A DNA stretch of 64,000 nucleotides. It comes from Hymenobacter guriensis (GTDB taxonomy: Bacteria; Bacteroidota; Bacteroidia; Cytophagales; Hymenobacteraceae). The stretch is taken from positions 1 through 64,000 of the forward strand of contig NZ_JADWYK010000003.1 of assembly GCF_015773195.1 (NCBI RefSeq), given 5' to 3'. Position numbers and translations under genes: made by a program. Below the pieces are notes generated by a model. It was not told where the DNA came from and did not search any database. It was given only the letters and a program-made list of their open reading frames with translations. Below, in pieces: positions 49,439-59,265 of this stretch (position 1 is the stretch's first letter; the number at the start of each line of letters is the position of its first letter).

Positions 49439-49942
49439 TTAGTGGGTTGTGCTGCCGCTGGTGCTACCCGACGTAGTGCCACTGCTGCTGCTGCCCGAGG
49501 TAGTACCGCTGGCAGTGCCAGTGCGGCGGCCCGAAGTGGTGCTGCCGGAGGTGGTTCCACTTTGCGTGCCCGGGGACTTCTGGCGGTTGGTAAGCGTGCC
49601 GGACGTGGTACCCGACGTAGTGCCGCTGGTTGTACGGCGGCCCGAAGTGGTAACACCTGACGTGCTAGCCCCTGACGTACTGGCTCCTGAGGTAGTTGCC
49701 GTTCCCGATGTCATCGTGCCCGAGGTGGTGCCGGTAGTAGTTTGGCCGGCAGTGGTTCCTGCCGTGGTGCCGGTAGTAGTTTGACCAGCAGTGGTTCCTG
49801 CCGTGGTGCCCCTGGTCGTGCCGGCTGTGGTGCCAGACGTGGTGCCGGAGGTGGTACCAGACGTGGTAGTCTGGGCGAAGCTGGTGGTAGAAAGCAGGGC
49901 GCTAAAGAGCGCGGCGGTTAAGAAAACAGCAGTCTTTTTCAT
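49439..49942 (-). CDS. secreted Thr/Ser/Gly low-complexity repeat protein
   Basis: A 167-residue protein with a clear signal peptide (MKKTAVFLTAALFSALLSTT, ending SFAQ). The mature part is almost entirely repeats of the type TTSGTTSGTT and GTTAGQTTTG, with two GRRT interruptions near the middle and end. There is no Cys and no predicted fold. It is likely an extended surface or matrix protein, possibly glycosylated on Thr and Ser. The repeat DNA is prone to expansion or contraction. The downstream hairpin is at 49361. Confidence 0.75.
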   Translation of the reverse strand: MKKTAVFLTAALFSALLSTTSFAQTTTSGTTSGTTSGTTAGTTRGTTAGTTAGQTTTGTTAGTTAGQTTTGTTSGTMTSGTATTSGASTSGASTSGVTTSGRRTTSGTTSGTTSGTLTNRQKSPGTQSGTTSGSTTSGRRTGTASGTTSGSSSSGTTSGSTSGSTTH

Positions 49943-50210
49943 AGGAAAGAAAGAAGAGGTGGAGAAACTGAAAGTGCCCCGGGCTAAGGCAGGCCGGGAT
50001 CTGATGGGCTCTTTTTACGCTCTCCTCTTGCTGCTGGCTGCTTGATACATAAGGAATAAACCCGGATTTTTTCGGGGAAAAACCGGAGAAAACTACCTGA
50101 AAATACTTAGCCGGAAAGGCCGCCACCCTACCGCAGTAGGTTCGTGACCTACTCCGCTCAATCTAAAAGCGCACTATCTCAGTCAGCTAAGACAGTCCCA
50201 ACTGCCGGGC

Positions 50211-52922
50211 TTAAGGGGTCAGCGGCAGCTGAATGGTGACGGTGGAGCCCTTGCCGGGGTGGGTGCGCAGCGTGAACGTGCCGCCCAGCAGCTCTACCCG
50301 GGTGCGGATGCCGGGCAGCCCGATGCCCTTTGCCTTTTTCAGCTGGCCTGCATCGAAGCCTACGCCGTCGTCTTCCACGCTCAGGTGCAGGTGGTCATCG
50401 GCGCGGGCCACCTGCACAAATACCTCGTGGGCCTTGGCATGCTTCATCACGTTGCTGAGCAGCTCCTGCATAATGCGGTAGATGGCAATATCCAGCAGCG
50501 GCGGCAGCGCCTTATCCAGGCCCGAGAGGTTCAAATCTACGTCTAGGGTGTGGGCGGGAATACGCTTTACCAGCTCCCGCAGGGCCATTTTCAGGCCGAA
50601 GTCCTCCAGAATACTGGGCGTGAGCTCGAAGGAAATGGTGCGCGTGGCCCGTATGGCTTCGCTTAGCAGCTTCTGGCTGGCCTGGCCCGGCTCGGAGGGC
50701 GGCAGGTTGTCGAGGTGCAGCTTGGTGGCGTACAGCAGCTGGCCCACGCCGTTGTGCAGGCCCTCGGCAATGCGCCGCCGCTCTTCTTCCTGGGTGGTAA
50801 GAATGGCCGAAAGCACTTCCTGCTGCTGGCGCAGCTTCAGGCGGTTGGTTTCGGCCAGCAGGGCGTTGCGCTCCGTCACGTCGCGGGCTACGAGGAGCAC
50901 CCCGGTAATGGCTCCCTGGGTAAGCAGCGGCACAAAGTTGAGGTCGAGGAAGATCTGCGGTTGCTGGTGGCCCTGCCAGTTGAGGTGCTGGGTGGCCTCG
51001 CCCGCGAGGGTGCGCTGTAGCAGGGCCAGAATCTGCGGGTCGCGGGCAAAGCCGGGCAGGGCTTCTTCCATCGTGCGGCCCAGGGCGTCGGCCTCGGGGC
51101 GGCTTAGCAGGGCGGCTATTCTAGCGTTCCAGGCCGTCACGCGCAGCTCCAGATCTAGGGCTACCACGGCATCTACGGTGTTGTTGAGCAGGTTCTGGGT
51201 AAACTCCTTTTCCCGCTGCAGCTGCCGGCGGCTTTCTTCGGCCGCTGTACTATCCAGGGAAAAAATGATGCCCTGCTGGCGCTGCTCGTCAAAGAAGCCG
51301 TAGTTCTGGAAATAAACCGGGCCCGAGGGCATTTCGGCAACACCCGTGAACAGCATCGACTCGCGGGCCAGCAGCCGCCGCACGGGGTTTGCCAGGTGCG
51401 GATACGCATCAAACACGCTGCTGCCCACCAGCTCGTTGTCCTGCAGCTGCAGGGCCCGTAGGCCGCTGCCCACCATTTCCAGGTACTCGCCCGTGGGAGC
51501 CAGCCGAATCAGGATGGCGGGCAAATGCGCCAGAATGTGCTCCAGCAGCCGGTTTTTATAAGTTAGCTCTTCCTGCTCCTGCTGCCGGGCCGTGATGTCG
51601 CGCACCAGCCCCACAAACCGGAAACTATGCCGCTGCTCGTCGTGGAGCAGCTGGCCCAGGGCCGAGATATGGCGGATAGTGCCGTCGGGCCGCACAATGC
51701 GGTGCTCCAAGTCAAGCGGGGTGCGCTTCTGCAGGGCCTGCTCCAGGGCCTGCTCCACGCGGGCCCGGTCGTCGGGGTGCAGTGCGTTCTGCAGCACGCG
51801 CAGGGGCACCGGCTGTGGGGCGGGCGCAAGGCCAAAAATCTGCTGGGCGCGCACATCCCAGTAAAGCTGGCGCGTGTGGACATCGACGCTCCAGATGCCG
51901 GTTTCCGACGCTTCCAGGGCCATGTTGAGGCGCTCCTCGCTTTCGCGCACCCGGGCTGTGGCTTGTTTCTCGGCCGTGATGTCGCGCCAGGCCGCGTGCA
52001 CAATGGTGCCCTGTGCTTCGGGCACGGCCGTGAGCAGAATATCTTTCCAGAACTCTTCGCCCGAGGGCCGGAGCCGGCACCACTCAAAGCGGCAAAAGCC
52101 CCAGCGCAGGGTTTCTTCCCAGTAGTGCCAAGCCAGCACGTCGGAGCGCTGCCCGCTTGGCTGCCGCTGCGGCGAGAAGGCCGCGCCCGACTGACCCAGC
52201 AGTTGCTCTTTGCTGGTGAGGCCCAGCAACCGCAGGGCGGCGGCGTTGCAGTCCACAAAGCGGTTGTCGCGCATGAGCAGCATGCCATCCTGGTTTTGGT
52301 CGAACAGGAGGCGGAAGCGCCGCTCGCTGAGCTCCAGAGCCTGCCGGGCCTGGTACTGCTCCGTGACATCTGCCAGCGCCAGCCGGATGCTGGGGTGGCC
52401 ATGGCCGTCGGTGGCGGCTACGCCTTCCAGGCGGGCGTAGATAGTCTGCCTGTCGTCGCGGCGCATTTCCAGCGTTATGGTGCGGCGGGTTGGCTGCTGC
52501 TGCACCTGGGTTAGAAAATCCGCAAAGGCATTACGGCCGGCCGGGGCCACAAACAGCGTAAGGCGGCGGCCCAGGAGTTGCTGGCGTACGGAACCCAGCA
52601 GCTCGCAGGCCCGCAGGTTCAGCTGCAGCAGGGTGCCATCGGGCGCCACAGTGCAGTAGCCGATGGGCGCAAACTCGTAGAGGTCGACGTAGCGGGCACG
52701 GCTGGTTTCGGCTTCCGTTTGGGCCAGCAGCAGCTCCTCGTACTGCATTTCCAGCTCAATCTGGTGCACCTGCAGCTCCTGCACCAGGCGCTGCACATCG
52801 TCGGGCACGTTGGGCGGCAGGCTCGCGGCCGAGAGCCGCCGCCGCTCGGCCCGCAGGCGCAGCTCCTGCAGTGCAGGGTGCGCATCAAAACCGGGAAACG
52901 GCGGGCTGTCAGGTTCGCTCAT
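50211..52922 (-). CDS. multi-PAS sensor histidine kinase (HisKA_3 type)
   Basis: A 903-residue cytosolic kinase without membrane helices. An N-terminal coiled coil is followed by about five PAS/PAC units, then a HisKA_3 dimerisation domain with His723 in GLHNGVGQ and a HATPase domain with NVMKHAKA, DDGVGFD and GIGLPGIRTRV. Kinases of this type work with NarL/LuxR-type regulators; one is at 57264. It lies 84 bases downstream of the CheB-CheR-PAS gene on the same strand, so they are probably co-transcribed. Confidence 0.88.
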   Translation of the reverse strand: MSEPDSPPFPGFDAHPALQELRLRAERRRLSAASLPPNVPDDVQRLVQELQVHQIELEMQYEELLLAQTEAETSRARYVDLYEFAPIGYCTVAPDGTLLQLNLRACELLGSVRQQLLGRRLTLFVAPAGRNAFADFLTQVQQQPTRRTITLEMRRDDRQTIYARLEGVAATDGHGHPSIRLALADVTEQYQARQALELSERRFRLLFDQNQDGMLLMRDNRFVDCNAAALRLLGLTSKEQLLGQSGAAFSPQRQPSGQRSDVLAWHYWEETLRWGFCRFEWCRLRPSGEEFWKDILLTAVPEAQGTIVHAAWRDITAEKQATARVRESEERLNMALEASETGIWSVDVHTRQLYWDVRAQQIFGLAPAPQPVPLRVLQNALHPDDRARVEQALEQALQKRTPLDLEHRIVRPDGTIRHISALGQLLHDEQRHSFRFVGLVRDITARQQEQEELTYKNRLLEHILAHLPAILIRLAPTGEYLEMVGSGLRALQLQDNELVGSSVFDAYPHLANPVRRLLARESMLFTGVAEMPSGPVYFQNYGFFDEQRQQGIIFSLDSTAAEESRRQLQREKEFTQNLLNNTVDAVVALDLELRVTAWNARIAALLSRPEADALGRTMEEALPGFARDPQILALLQRTLAGEATQHLNWQGHQQPQIFLDLNFVPLLTQGAITGVLLVARDVTERNALLAETNRLKLRQQQEVLSAILTTQEEERRRIAEGLHNGVGQLLYATKLHLDNLPPSEPGQASQKLLSEAIRATRTISFELTPSILEDFGLKMALRELVKRIPAHTLDVDLNLSGLDKALPPLLDIAIYRIMQELLSNVMKHAKAHEVFVQVARADDHLHLSVEDDGVGFDAGQLKKAKGIGLPGIRTRVELLGGTFTLRTHPGKGSTVTIQLPLTP

Positions 52923-53006
52923 GGCAAAATGAGTTCAGAAGAAAAGCATACGCGAGGTCCTGCCACCCGATACGAGAAGAAGCAACCAAACGGCCAAGGC
53001 CGGCCC

Positions 53007-56000
53007 TTATCCGGCCAGGGGCTCCAGGGAGTCGATGCCCAGCAGCACCCGGCCCGTCGTCTGGCCCTGGTGCAGCAGCCGGCGCCCGTAGAGCGAGAGG
53101 CGGCACCTGGGCTGCCCCGGCAGGGCCACGTCCAGCTTCAGGTTGCTGAACTCGTAGGCGTCGGTGCCGGCATCGAGCAGGTGCTGCAGGCGCTCCAGCA
53201 GCGGAGGCTGGTTGAAGCTGCCCCCGGCCAGCTCCGCCAGCGTTTGTCCGGCCAGCTCAGTGGCCTCAATGCCCACCAGGTGCGCAAACGAGCGGTTGCT
53301 GAAGTAAACGCGCAGACCGCCGTCCAGGGCTACCACGGGCTCCAGCACGGTTTCCTGCATGCTGGCCGCAAAGCGGGCATTGTCCTGGAGCTGACTTTCC
53401 AGGTTTTTCAGGTCCGTCACGTCCGTGAAGGTGATGACGGCCCCGCTGATGTAGTTGTCGAGGGTGCGGTAGGGCAGGATGCGCATGGTATACCACTCGC
53501 CGGCCACCGTCTGAATGTTGGTTTCGATGGTGATGAGCCGGTCCAGCACCTGCTGCACGTCCTGGGCCAGTTGCTCGTAGCGCAGGTTGGAGGCAAAGTG
53601 GCTGAGCGGGCGCCCCACGTCGGTAGGCAGCAAATTGACGATGCGCGCCACCGGCGAGGTAAACCGCTTGATGGTGGCGTCGTTATCGAGGAAGATGATG
53701 GCAATTTCGGTGGAGTCCAGCAGGTTTTTCATGTCGTTGGCCGCCTGCGAGAGTTCCTCGGTTTTGGCCTGGTACTGCATGTTCAGGGTCATCAGCTCCT
53801 CGTTCAGGCTCTGCATTTCCTCCTTGTTGGTCATGGCCTCCTCGTTGGTGCTTTGCAGCTCCTCGTTGGCGCTCTGCAGCTCTTCGTTGGTGCTTTTGAG
53901 CTCTTCCAGGGAGCTTTCCATTTCCTCGATGGTGGTCTGGAGGCGGTGCTTGGTGTACTGCAGCTCCTTTTCCATGGCACTTACCACGTCGTCGCGGCTC
54001 AGGTCGGACGCGCTGCCCTTGGCCAGGCGCACCCGGCGCGGGGTAGGCTGGTCTTCAAACACCACCAGCAGCAGCCCCGTCAGCTCCTCGGGCTCTTCCA
54101 GGTACTTCACCGTGAGGCGCAGCAGCTGCTGGCCGGCTTCGGTTTTCACCCGCACACCGTCCACTTTCACTTCCTGGCGCGTTTGCAGGGCGCGGTGCAC
54201 GGCCCCGCTGATTTCGTAGCTGAGCTCCTCGCGGGCCATGTCGAAGATGTTCATACTGCCCAGGCCGGGGGCGGGCTCCAGGTACTTGCCGGTGCGCCCG
54301 TTCACGTACAGGATTTCGCCCTTGGCGTTGATTACCACGGCCGGGGGCGAGTAGGTGCTTAGCAGGACTTTTTGCACCAGGGAAGCAAAGGGGCCACCTT
54401 CGCGGCGGGACGAAACAGCAGTGGCCATACTAGCAGAAGGGTGAGGAGCAGCGGTAGATTGACGGGAAAGGGCAAAGGGAAAGTTGAGCAGCCGGGGCAG
54501 GGAGGTGGCCGTTTCGGTGCGGCGCGAAATCTTCCACTTCACATCCAGGGGCTGAAACAGCTCCTGAAAGCCGGTGATATTCTCGCTTGGCCCCAGAAAC
54601 AGCAGGCCGCCGGGGTTGAGGGCGTAGTGAAAAACCGGCAGCAGGTTTTTCTGCAGGTCGGAGCTCAGGTAAATCAGCAGGTTGCGGCAGCAGAGCAGGT
54701 CCAGCTTGGTGAAGGGCGCGTCCTTGTTGATGTTGTGCAGGGCAAACACCACCGAGTCGCGCACTTCCTTGCGAATCTGGTAGTGGCCGTCGGTTTTGAT
54801 GAAAAAGCGCTGCAGGCGCTCCGGGCTTACGTCGGCCGTAATGTTCTCGGGGTAGAGGCCGGCCCGCGCAAACTCCACGCCCTCGGCCGAAATATCGGTA
54901 GCGAACAGCTGAATCTTGAGGTAGCGCCCCGGGGCTACTTCCTCAATGCACTCCTGCAGCAGGATGGTGAGCGAGTAGGCCTCCTCGCCGGTAGAGCAGC
55001 CCGGGGCCCACACCCGCACGGTGCTGCTGGGCTCTTTCTGGGCCAGCAGGGGCCGCATGTGCTGGCGCAGGCTCTCGAAGGCCTCCGCGTCGCGAAAAAA
55101 CTTGGTGACGCCAATCAGCAGCTCCCTGAACAGCTGCTCTACTTCGTGGGGGTTTTCCTGCAGGTAGCGTACGTAATGCGTAAACTCCTTGATCTGGTGG
55201 GAGTTCATGCGCCGCTCAATGCGCCGGAATACTGTGTTGCGCTTGTAGTGGCTGAAGTCGTGGCCGGTTTGGGTGCGGATGAGCACAAAGATTTTCTGCA
55301 GGGCGTGCGCCGGCTTGGAGTCCGATTCCTCGGCCTTTTCGCGTGCGGCCCGGGTCAGCAGTGGGCGTCCCACGTACTCCAGCAGCTTGGCCGGCATCAG
55401 CTCCGGGGCCAGCACAAAGTCCACAAACTCGGTGGCCAGGGCCGCCCGGGGCAGGGCGTCGAAGGCGGCGGTAGCCGGGTCCTGCACCATCACCATCCCA
55501 AAGTTTTCCATCACCAGCTTCAAACCCACGCTGCCGTCGGAGCCCAGGCCCGAGAACAGCACGCATACGGCCCGCTCCCGGGCATCCTTGGCCAGGCTCT
55601 GCAGAAAGAAGTCGATGGGCATGCGGCGGCTGGGCACCTGGGTGGGCTTCAGCAGATACAGGCTGCCGTGCAGGATGCTCAGGTCGCGGTCGGGCGGAAT
55701 AACGTAGACGTGGTTGGGCCGCACCTTCTGGCCATCGGCGGCCGTTTGTACGGGCAGGGGCGTGAAGCGCTGCAGCACCTCCGGCAGCTCACTTTCGCGG
55801 GAAGGCAGCAGGTGCATCACCACCACGTAGGCCATGCCGGAGCGGGGCGTGAGGTGCCGGAAAAACAGCTCCAGCGCTTCGATGCAGCCGGCCGACCCAC
55901 CCAGCAGCACCACCGGAAATTTATCGGACTCGGCCGGGTAGGGGTGGGCAGGCCTGGCAGCGGCCGTGGGGGCAGCGGCGGCAGGAGGCAGCGACGCACC

Positions 56001-56036
56001 GGCGTTTTCCGGCGCCGGAGAAGAGTCTGGCAACAT
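53007..56036 (-). CDS. CheB-CheR-PAS fusion signalling protein
   Basis: A 1009-residue protein from ATG 56036 (MLPDSSPAPENAG); a longer frame from 56111 would overlap the promoter region. Residues about 45-230 are a CheB methylesterase with Ser in GGSAGC, His in VVMHLLPS and Asp in FSGLGSDGS. A CheR methyltransferase follows (FSHYKRNTVFRRIERRM, PGCSTGEEAYSL). Then come PAS domains with the family's coiled coil (LEELKSTNEELQSANEEL). It has no kinase domain and the histidine kinase is the next gene. No MCP, CheA or CheW is encoded here, so the target of the methylation parts is unknown. Confidence 0.85.
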   Translation of the reverse strand: MLPDSSPAPENAGASLPPAAAAPTAAARPAHPYPAESDKFPVVLLGGSAGCIEALELFFRHLTPRSGMAYVVVMHLLPSRESELPEVLQRFTPLPVQTAADGQKVRPNHVYVIPPDRDLSILHGSLYLLKPTQVPSRRMPIDFFLQSLAKDARERAVCVLFSGLGSDGSVGLKLVMENFGMVMVQDPATAAFDALPRAALATEFVDFVLAPELMPAKLLEYVGRPLLTRAAREKAEESDSKPAHALQKIFVLIRTQTGHDFSHYKRNTVFRRIERRMNSHQIKEFTHYVRYLQENPHEVEQLFRELLIGVTKFFRDAEAFESLRQHMRPLLAQKEPSSTVRVWAPGCSTGEEAYSLTILLQECIEEVAPGRYLKIQLFATDISAEGVEFARAGLYPENITADVSPERLQRFFIKTDGHYQIRKEVRDSVVFALHNINKDAPFTKLDLLCCRNLLIYLSSDLQKNLLPVFHYALNPGGLLFLGPSENITGFQELFQPLDVKWKISRRTETATSLPRLLNFPFALSRQSTAAPHPSASMATAVSSRREGGPFASLVQKVLLSTYSPPAVVINAKGEILYVNGRTGKYLEPAPGLGSMNIFDMAREELSYEISGAVHRALQTRQEVKVDGVRVKTEAGQQLLRLTVKYLEEPEELTGLLLVVFEDQPTPRRVRLAKGSASDLSRDDVVSAMEKELQYTKHRLQTTIEEMESSLEELKSTNEELQSANEELQSTNEEAMTNKEEMQSLNEELMTLNMQYQAKTEELSQAANDMKNLLDSTEIAIIFLDNDATIKRFTSPVARIVNLLPTDVGRPLSHFASNLRYEQLAQDVQQVLDRLITIETNIQTVAGEWYTMRILPYRTLDNYISGAVITFTDVTDLKNLESQLQDNARFAASMQETVLEPVVALDGGLRVYFSNRSFAHLVGIEATELAGQTLAELAGGSFNQPPLLERLQHLLDAGTDAYEFSNLKLDVALPGQPRCRLSLYGRRLLHQGQTTGRVLLGIDSLEPLAG

Positions 56037-56242
56037 GGGGCAGGCAACGAAAGCAAAAGAGGGTGAAGCGCCGCCGAGTGCCGTAGCTGTCGAGCTGTGC
56101 CGGTTCACCACTCAAATCTACCCAAATACCGTGAGTGTTGCCTTGTGGGCCTCTTTTTTCGCCGGTACGACCACCGGGGCCGATATGCCCGTACAATATT
56201 ATTGAGCTGCAGCTCTATTCTGGACCTTTACCCGCTACCCGC

Positions 56243-57247
56243 GTGCCTGCACCTTCTGTTCTCATCGTCATTGGTACCTCGGCGGGCGGAATGCCCGCGC
56301 TCATTCGGCTGGTAGCCCAGCTGCCGCCCACGCTGCCGGCTGCCGTGCTGGTGGTGCAGCACCTGGCGCCCGATAGCACCGGGGCACCGCTCGTCAAGCG
56401 CCTTAGCCAGCACACGGGGCTGCACTGCCAGCTGGCTGTGAACCAGACGCATATTGAAGCCGGTGCGCTGTACCTGGCCCCGCCCGACCGGCACCTGCTG
56501 GTGAAGGATGGCCACCTGCTGGTAACCAAAGGCCCCCGCGAAAACAACTATCGTCCCGCCGCCGATGCCCTGTTTCGCTCGGCTGCCGTAGCCTACGGGC
56601 CCAACGTGCTGGGCGTGGTGCTCACGGGCATGCTCCACGATGGTACCGCCGGCCTGGAGTTCATCAAGCGCTGCGGCGGCACCACCCTGGTGCAGGACCC
56701 GGCCGAGGCCGAATTCCCTAGTATGCCGGAAAGCGCCCTGCGCGCCGGCGTGGTCGACTACGTACTGCCGCTGACTGAGTTGAGTGCGGTGCTGCAGGAC
56801 TTGGCCGGCAAGCCCCGCCCCGCTGCGGGGCCGGGCGCTATTCCTCCTGATTTGCTACTGGAAGCCTCTATTGCCGAACGCGTTGTGGGAACTACCGAAG
56901 AAGTAAACCAGCTGGGCCACTTGGCGCCCCTCACCTGCCCCGACTGCGGCGGCAACCTGTGGGAACTCAATGAGGGCTCGGTGCTACGCTACCGCTGCCA
57001 TACAGGCCATGCCTTTACGGCGGAGTCTTTGATGGAAAGCTCCCGGCACTCCTTGGAGGAAACCCTGTGGGTGGCCCTGCGCATGATGGAGGAGCGCAAA
57101 AACCTGCTCAGCAGCATGGCCAGCCGCGGCGAGGGGCTCTGGAGCGTGCAGCAGGAAGAGCGGCTTGAGGAAATCAAGGTGCACATCAACCGCCTGCGCG
57201 AGTTCCTGCTCAACGGGCAGGATGGCGGCCCGGCTCCCGCCTCCTGA
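56243..57247 (+). CDS. CheB-like methylesterase with zinc ribbon
   Basis: A 334-residue protein if GTG 56243 is the start (VPAPSVLIVIGTSAGGMPAL); the frame is open to 56135 but that upstream part looks non-coding. The CheB catalytic residues are in GTSAGG, VVQHLAPDS and LTGMLHDGTAG. A C-terminal zinc ribbon has CPDCGG and YRCHTGHAF, then a helical tail. It lacks a receiver domain, so it is not the classic CheB. Divergent from the CheB-CheR gene and convergent with the regulator at 57264. Its substrate is unclear. Confidence 0.82.
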   Translation: MPAPSVLIVIGTSAGGMPALIRLVAQLPPTLPAAVLVVQHLAPDSTGAPLVKRLSQHTGLHCQLAVNQTHIEAGALYLAPPDRHLLVKDGHLLVTKGPRENNYRPAADALFRSAAVAYGPNVLGVVLTGMLHDGTAGLEFIKRCGGTTLVQDPAEAEFPSMPESALRAGVVDYVLPLTELSAVLQDLAGKPRPAAGPGAIPPDLLLEASIAERVVGTTEEVNQLGHLAPLTCPDCGGNLWELNEGSVLRYRCHTGHAFTAESLMESSRHSLEETLWVALRMMEERKNLLSSMASRGEGLWSVQQEERLEEIKVHINRLREFLLNGQDGGPAPAS

Positions 57248-57263
57248 CAGAAGGGGCCGGCGG

Positions 57264-57911
57264 CTAGAGCAGCCCCTGCAGCGCGGCGTACCGGATCAGC
57301 GAAGCGGTATTCTTCACCTGGGCCTTTTCGATGATGTTCTGGCGGTGCGTTTCGATGGTGCGGCGGCTGGTGAAAAGCTTGTCGGCAATTTCGTTCGTAG
57401 TCAGGCCCTCGGCCAGCAGCTTAAGCACTTCTATTTCCCGGCGCGAAAACCCGCCGGGCTTGGCCGCGGGGCTGGCCTCGGGCTCCGACACAAAGGCCAG
57501 CACCTTGTGCAGCATAATAAACCCCAGCTCCGAGCACAGGAACTGCCGCCCCGCCGCCACCGAGCGGATGGCAAACGTAATTTCATCCTTGCCCGCATTC
57601 TTGAGCACGTAGCCCGTGGCACCGGCCGCCATCATGTTGTGCACGTACTCGGGGTGGTCCAGCATAGAAAGCGCCAGCACCCGCGTCTCGGGGTACTGCT
57701 CGCGCACCAGCCGGGTAGCCGTAAGGCCATCCATTTCGGGCATGTTGATGTCCATGAGCACTACGTCGGCGGGCGTGGTAGCCAGCAGCTCCAGCAGCTC
57801 CCGGCCGTTGTTGGCCTCGCCCACTACCTCCACTCCGGGCTCCTTCACCAGCAGCGCACGGATGCCTTCCCGTATAATGGCATGGTCGTCGGTAAGCAAA
57901 ACGCGGATCAT
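57264..57911 (-). CDS. NarL/LuxR-family response regulator
   Basis: A 215-residue protein: receiver domain (1-120) with acidic pocket Asp8 and Asp9, phospho-acceptor Asp54 in VVLMDINMPEM, and a Lys near 104. The C-terminal LuxR-type HTH is FSRREIEVLKLLAEGLTTNE and IADKLFTSRRTIETH. It is the probable partner of the HisKA_3 kinase at 50211. The ends of this and the CheB gene are 16 bases apart. Confidence 0.9.
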   Translation of the reverse strand: MIRVLLTDDHAIIREGIRALLVKEPGVEVVGEANNGRELLELLATTPADVVLMDINMPEMDGLTATRLVREQYPETRVLALSMLDHPEYVHNMMAAGATGYVLKNAGKDEITFAIRSVAAGRQFLCSELGFIMLHKVLAFVSEPEASPAAKPGGFSRREIEVLKLLAEGLTTNEIADKLFTSRRTIETHRQNIIEKAQVKNTASLIRYAALQGLL

Positions 57912-58027
57912 AGCAGAAGCAGGAAAGAAAGGCGAAACCGTAGGACAATAACGGAGTTTCGGCCGCGAAGATGCAGTCTTTTCTTTAATGGTTCCCGGGT
58001 GCCTGGCTTAAGCTCCTCTATACGGCT

Positions 58028-58063
58028 ACGGCCCCGCTAGTCCGAGAACCAGCGGGGCCGTTA
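58028..58063. terminator. bidirectional hairpin terminator
   Basis: Arms acggccccgct and agcggggccgt around a loop of about 12 bases. On the minus strand it follows the lipoprotein gene at 58096. Confidence 0.8.
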
Positions 58064-58095
58064 ACTTCCTGCAGGAAAGCAGCAGGTGTATTAAT

Positions 58096-59130
58096 CTACT
58101 GATACTGAATGTACAGCGGCTTGGGATTCAGCTCGGCCAACACTTCCTTGGGCGTCATGATGTGGTGGGGCGCGGGGCGGGCATCATACTCGTAGAACAG
58201 CTTGAAGCCGGTGTACTGCACGGGCTGCTTTTCCACGTAGGCTTTGTACGAGTCCTTCTTCAGCGTAGGGTTGCCCCAGCCGTCCATGTGCATTACCACC
58301 TGCACGCGCGGGTCGAGCTTGATGTTCTGGTAATTGGTAATCATGCCCTGGGTGAAGCGGTGTACCGTCAGTACTTTCGGCGGCAGCTTGTTTTCGCTCA
58401 CAATGCGGGCCAGGAAGTTGATGGCGTAGTTTACGTCCTTGGCGTCGTAGGTCCCGATTTTCTTGCCGGGGCGCACGCCTTTGGTTTCCATGGCAAACTC
58501 CGGGTCGATGCCCATGTGCACGATGGGGTCCTTCAGGTAAGGCTCCAGCTTGTGCAGCTCGTGCTCCAGGTTGCTCAGGCCTACCTGCACGTCCAGAAAT
58601 ACAATGCAGTTGTTGTCCTTGGCCCACTGAATGGTTTCCTCAATGGTAGCCTTGGAGTTCATCAGCCGATACTTGCCGTCTTTGCCGGCCGCCGCCTGGG
58701 CCGTGATGGTTACGCTGTGCAAGGCCGGCTGAATAGGCAGGGAAGGATCAGCATCCTGCCACTCCTTCTGCACCTTGCGGAACTTGGCCAGCATCTGCTC
58801 CTTGGGCTCCCGGCCCAGGATGCCCATGCCCTTCGAGCGGATGTTGCCATAGAATGCCACAATGCGGTGGCCGGGCAGAATAGCGCCGGGCAGCTGACCG
58901 CTTTTCCTGACGATGGAATCGGCCTTAAGCGAGTCGCGGCGCATGGCCTGGCGCTTCAGGGCCACGGTATCCACTATCACAGGCTTTTGGGTGGTGGTAT
59001 CGGCGGTGGCGGTAGCGGTTTCGCCTTCCTGGCGGGCGCCGCAGCCGGGTAGCATAGTCAGGGAGAGGGCCAGGCCCAGGGAAGCAAACACGGGCGCGGT
59101 AAGGCGCGAAGCAGTCCGGAAATAAGACAC
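58096..59130 (-). CDS. lipoprotein of unknown function
   Basis: A 344-residue protein with a lipobox (SLTMLPGC) after a hydrophobic signal. The rest appears to be one alpha/beta domain, with HRIVAFYGNIRSKGMGILG, CIVFLDVQVGLSNLEHEL and PIVHMGIDPEFAMETKG as prominent blocks, and VVMHMDGWGNP later. The alternation of beta strands and helices suggests a TIM-barrel-like fold. Acidic residues at strand ends could be catalytic, but no family is confirmed. It is likely periplasmic or outer membrane-anchored. Confidence 0.7.
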   Translation of the reverse strand: MSYFRTASRLTAPVFASLGLALSLTMLPGCGARQEGETATATADTTTQKPVIVDTVALKRQAMRRDSLKADSIVRKSGQLPGAILPGHRIVAFYGNIRSKGMGILGREPKEQMLAKFRKVQKEWQDADPSLPIQPALHSVTITAQAAAGKDGKYRLMNSKATIEETIQWAKDNNCIVFLDVQVGLSNLEHELHKLEPYLKDPIVHMGIDPEFAMETKGVRPGKKIGTYDAKDVNYAINFLARIVSENKLPPKVLTVHRFTQGMITNYQNIKLDPRVQVVMHMDGWGNPTLKKDSYKAYVEKQPVQYTGFKLFYEYDARPAPHHIMTPKEVLAELNPKPLYIQYQ

Positions 59131-59265
59131 TGAGAAGAAACGGGTTGAAGGCGAATGGAGCCCCGAAGGTAGAAGCTTTTCCGGGGAAAAGCGCCAACCG
59201 CAACCGCCGGAAGTAGCCTCGGGGCCAACTTTAATCGGATTTTAATTGGGTTCGGTTTCTACGTG

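Noticed and set aside
49192..49656. Minus-strand frame of 154 codons overlapping the Thr/Gly repeat gene
   Set aside because: Arg/Ala/Pro-rich shadow of the repeat DNA in another frame, without signal or family.
49440..49870. Possible CRISPR-like or satellite repeat
   Set aside because: The repetition is codon-level within a signal-peptide-bearing gene and has no spacer pattern.
54372..56066. Long plus-strand frame (564 codons) opposite CheB-CheR-PAS
   Set aside because: It mirrors a well-supported gene and its composition is that of an antisense shadow.
57165..58040. Long plus-strand frame (291 codons) opposite the response regulator
   Set aside because: It is antisense to a clear NarL-type regulator and has no recognisable family; high-GC genes often leave open shadows.
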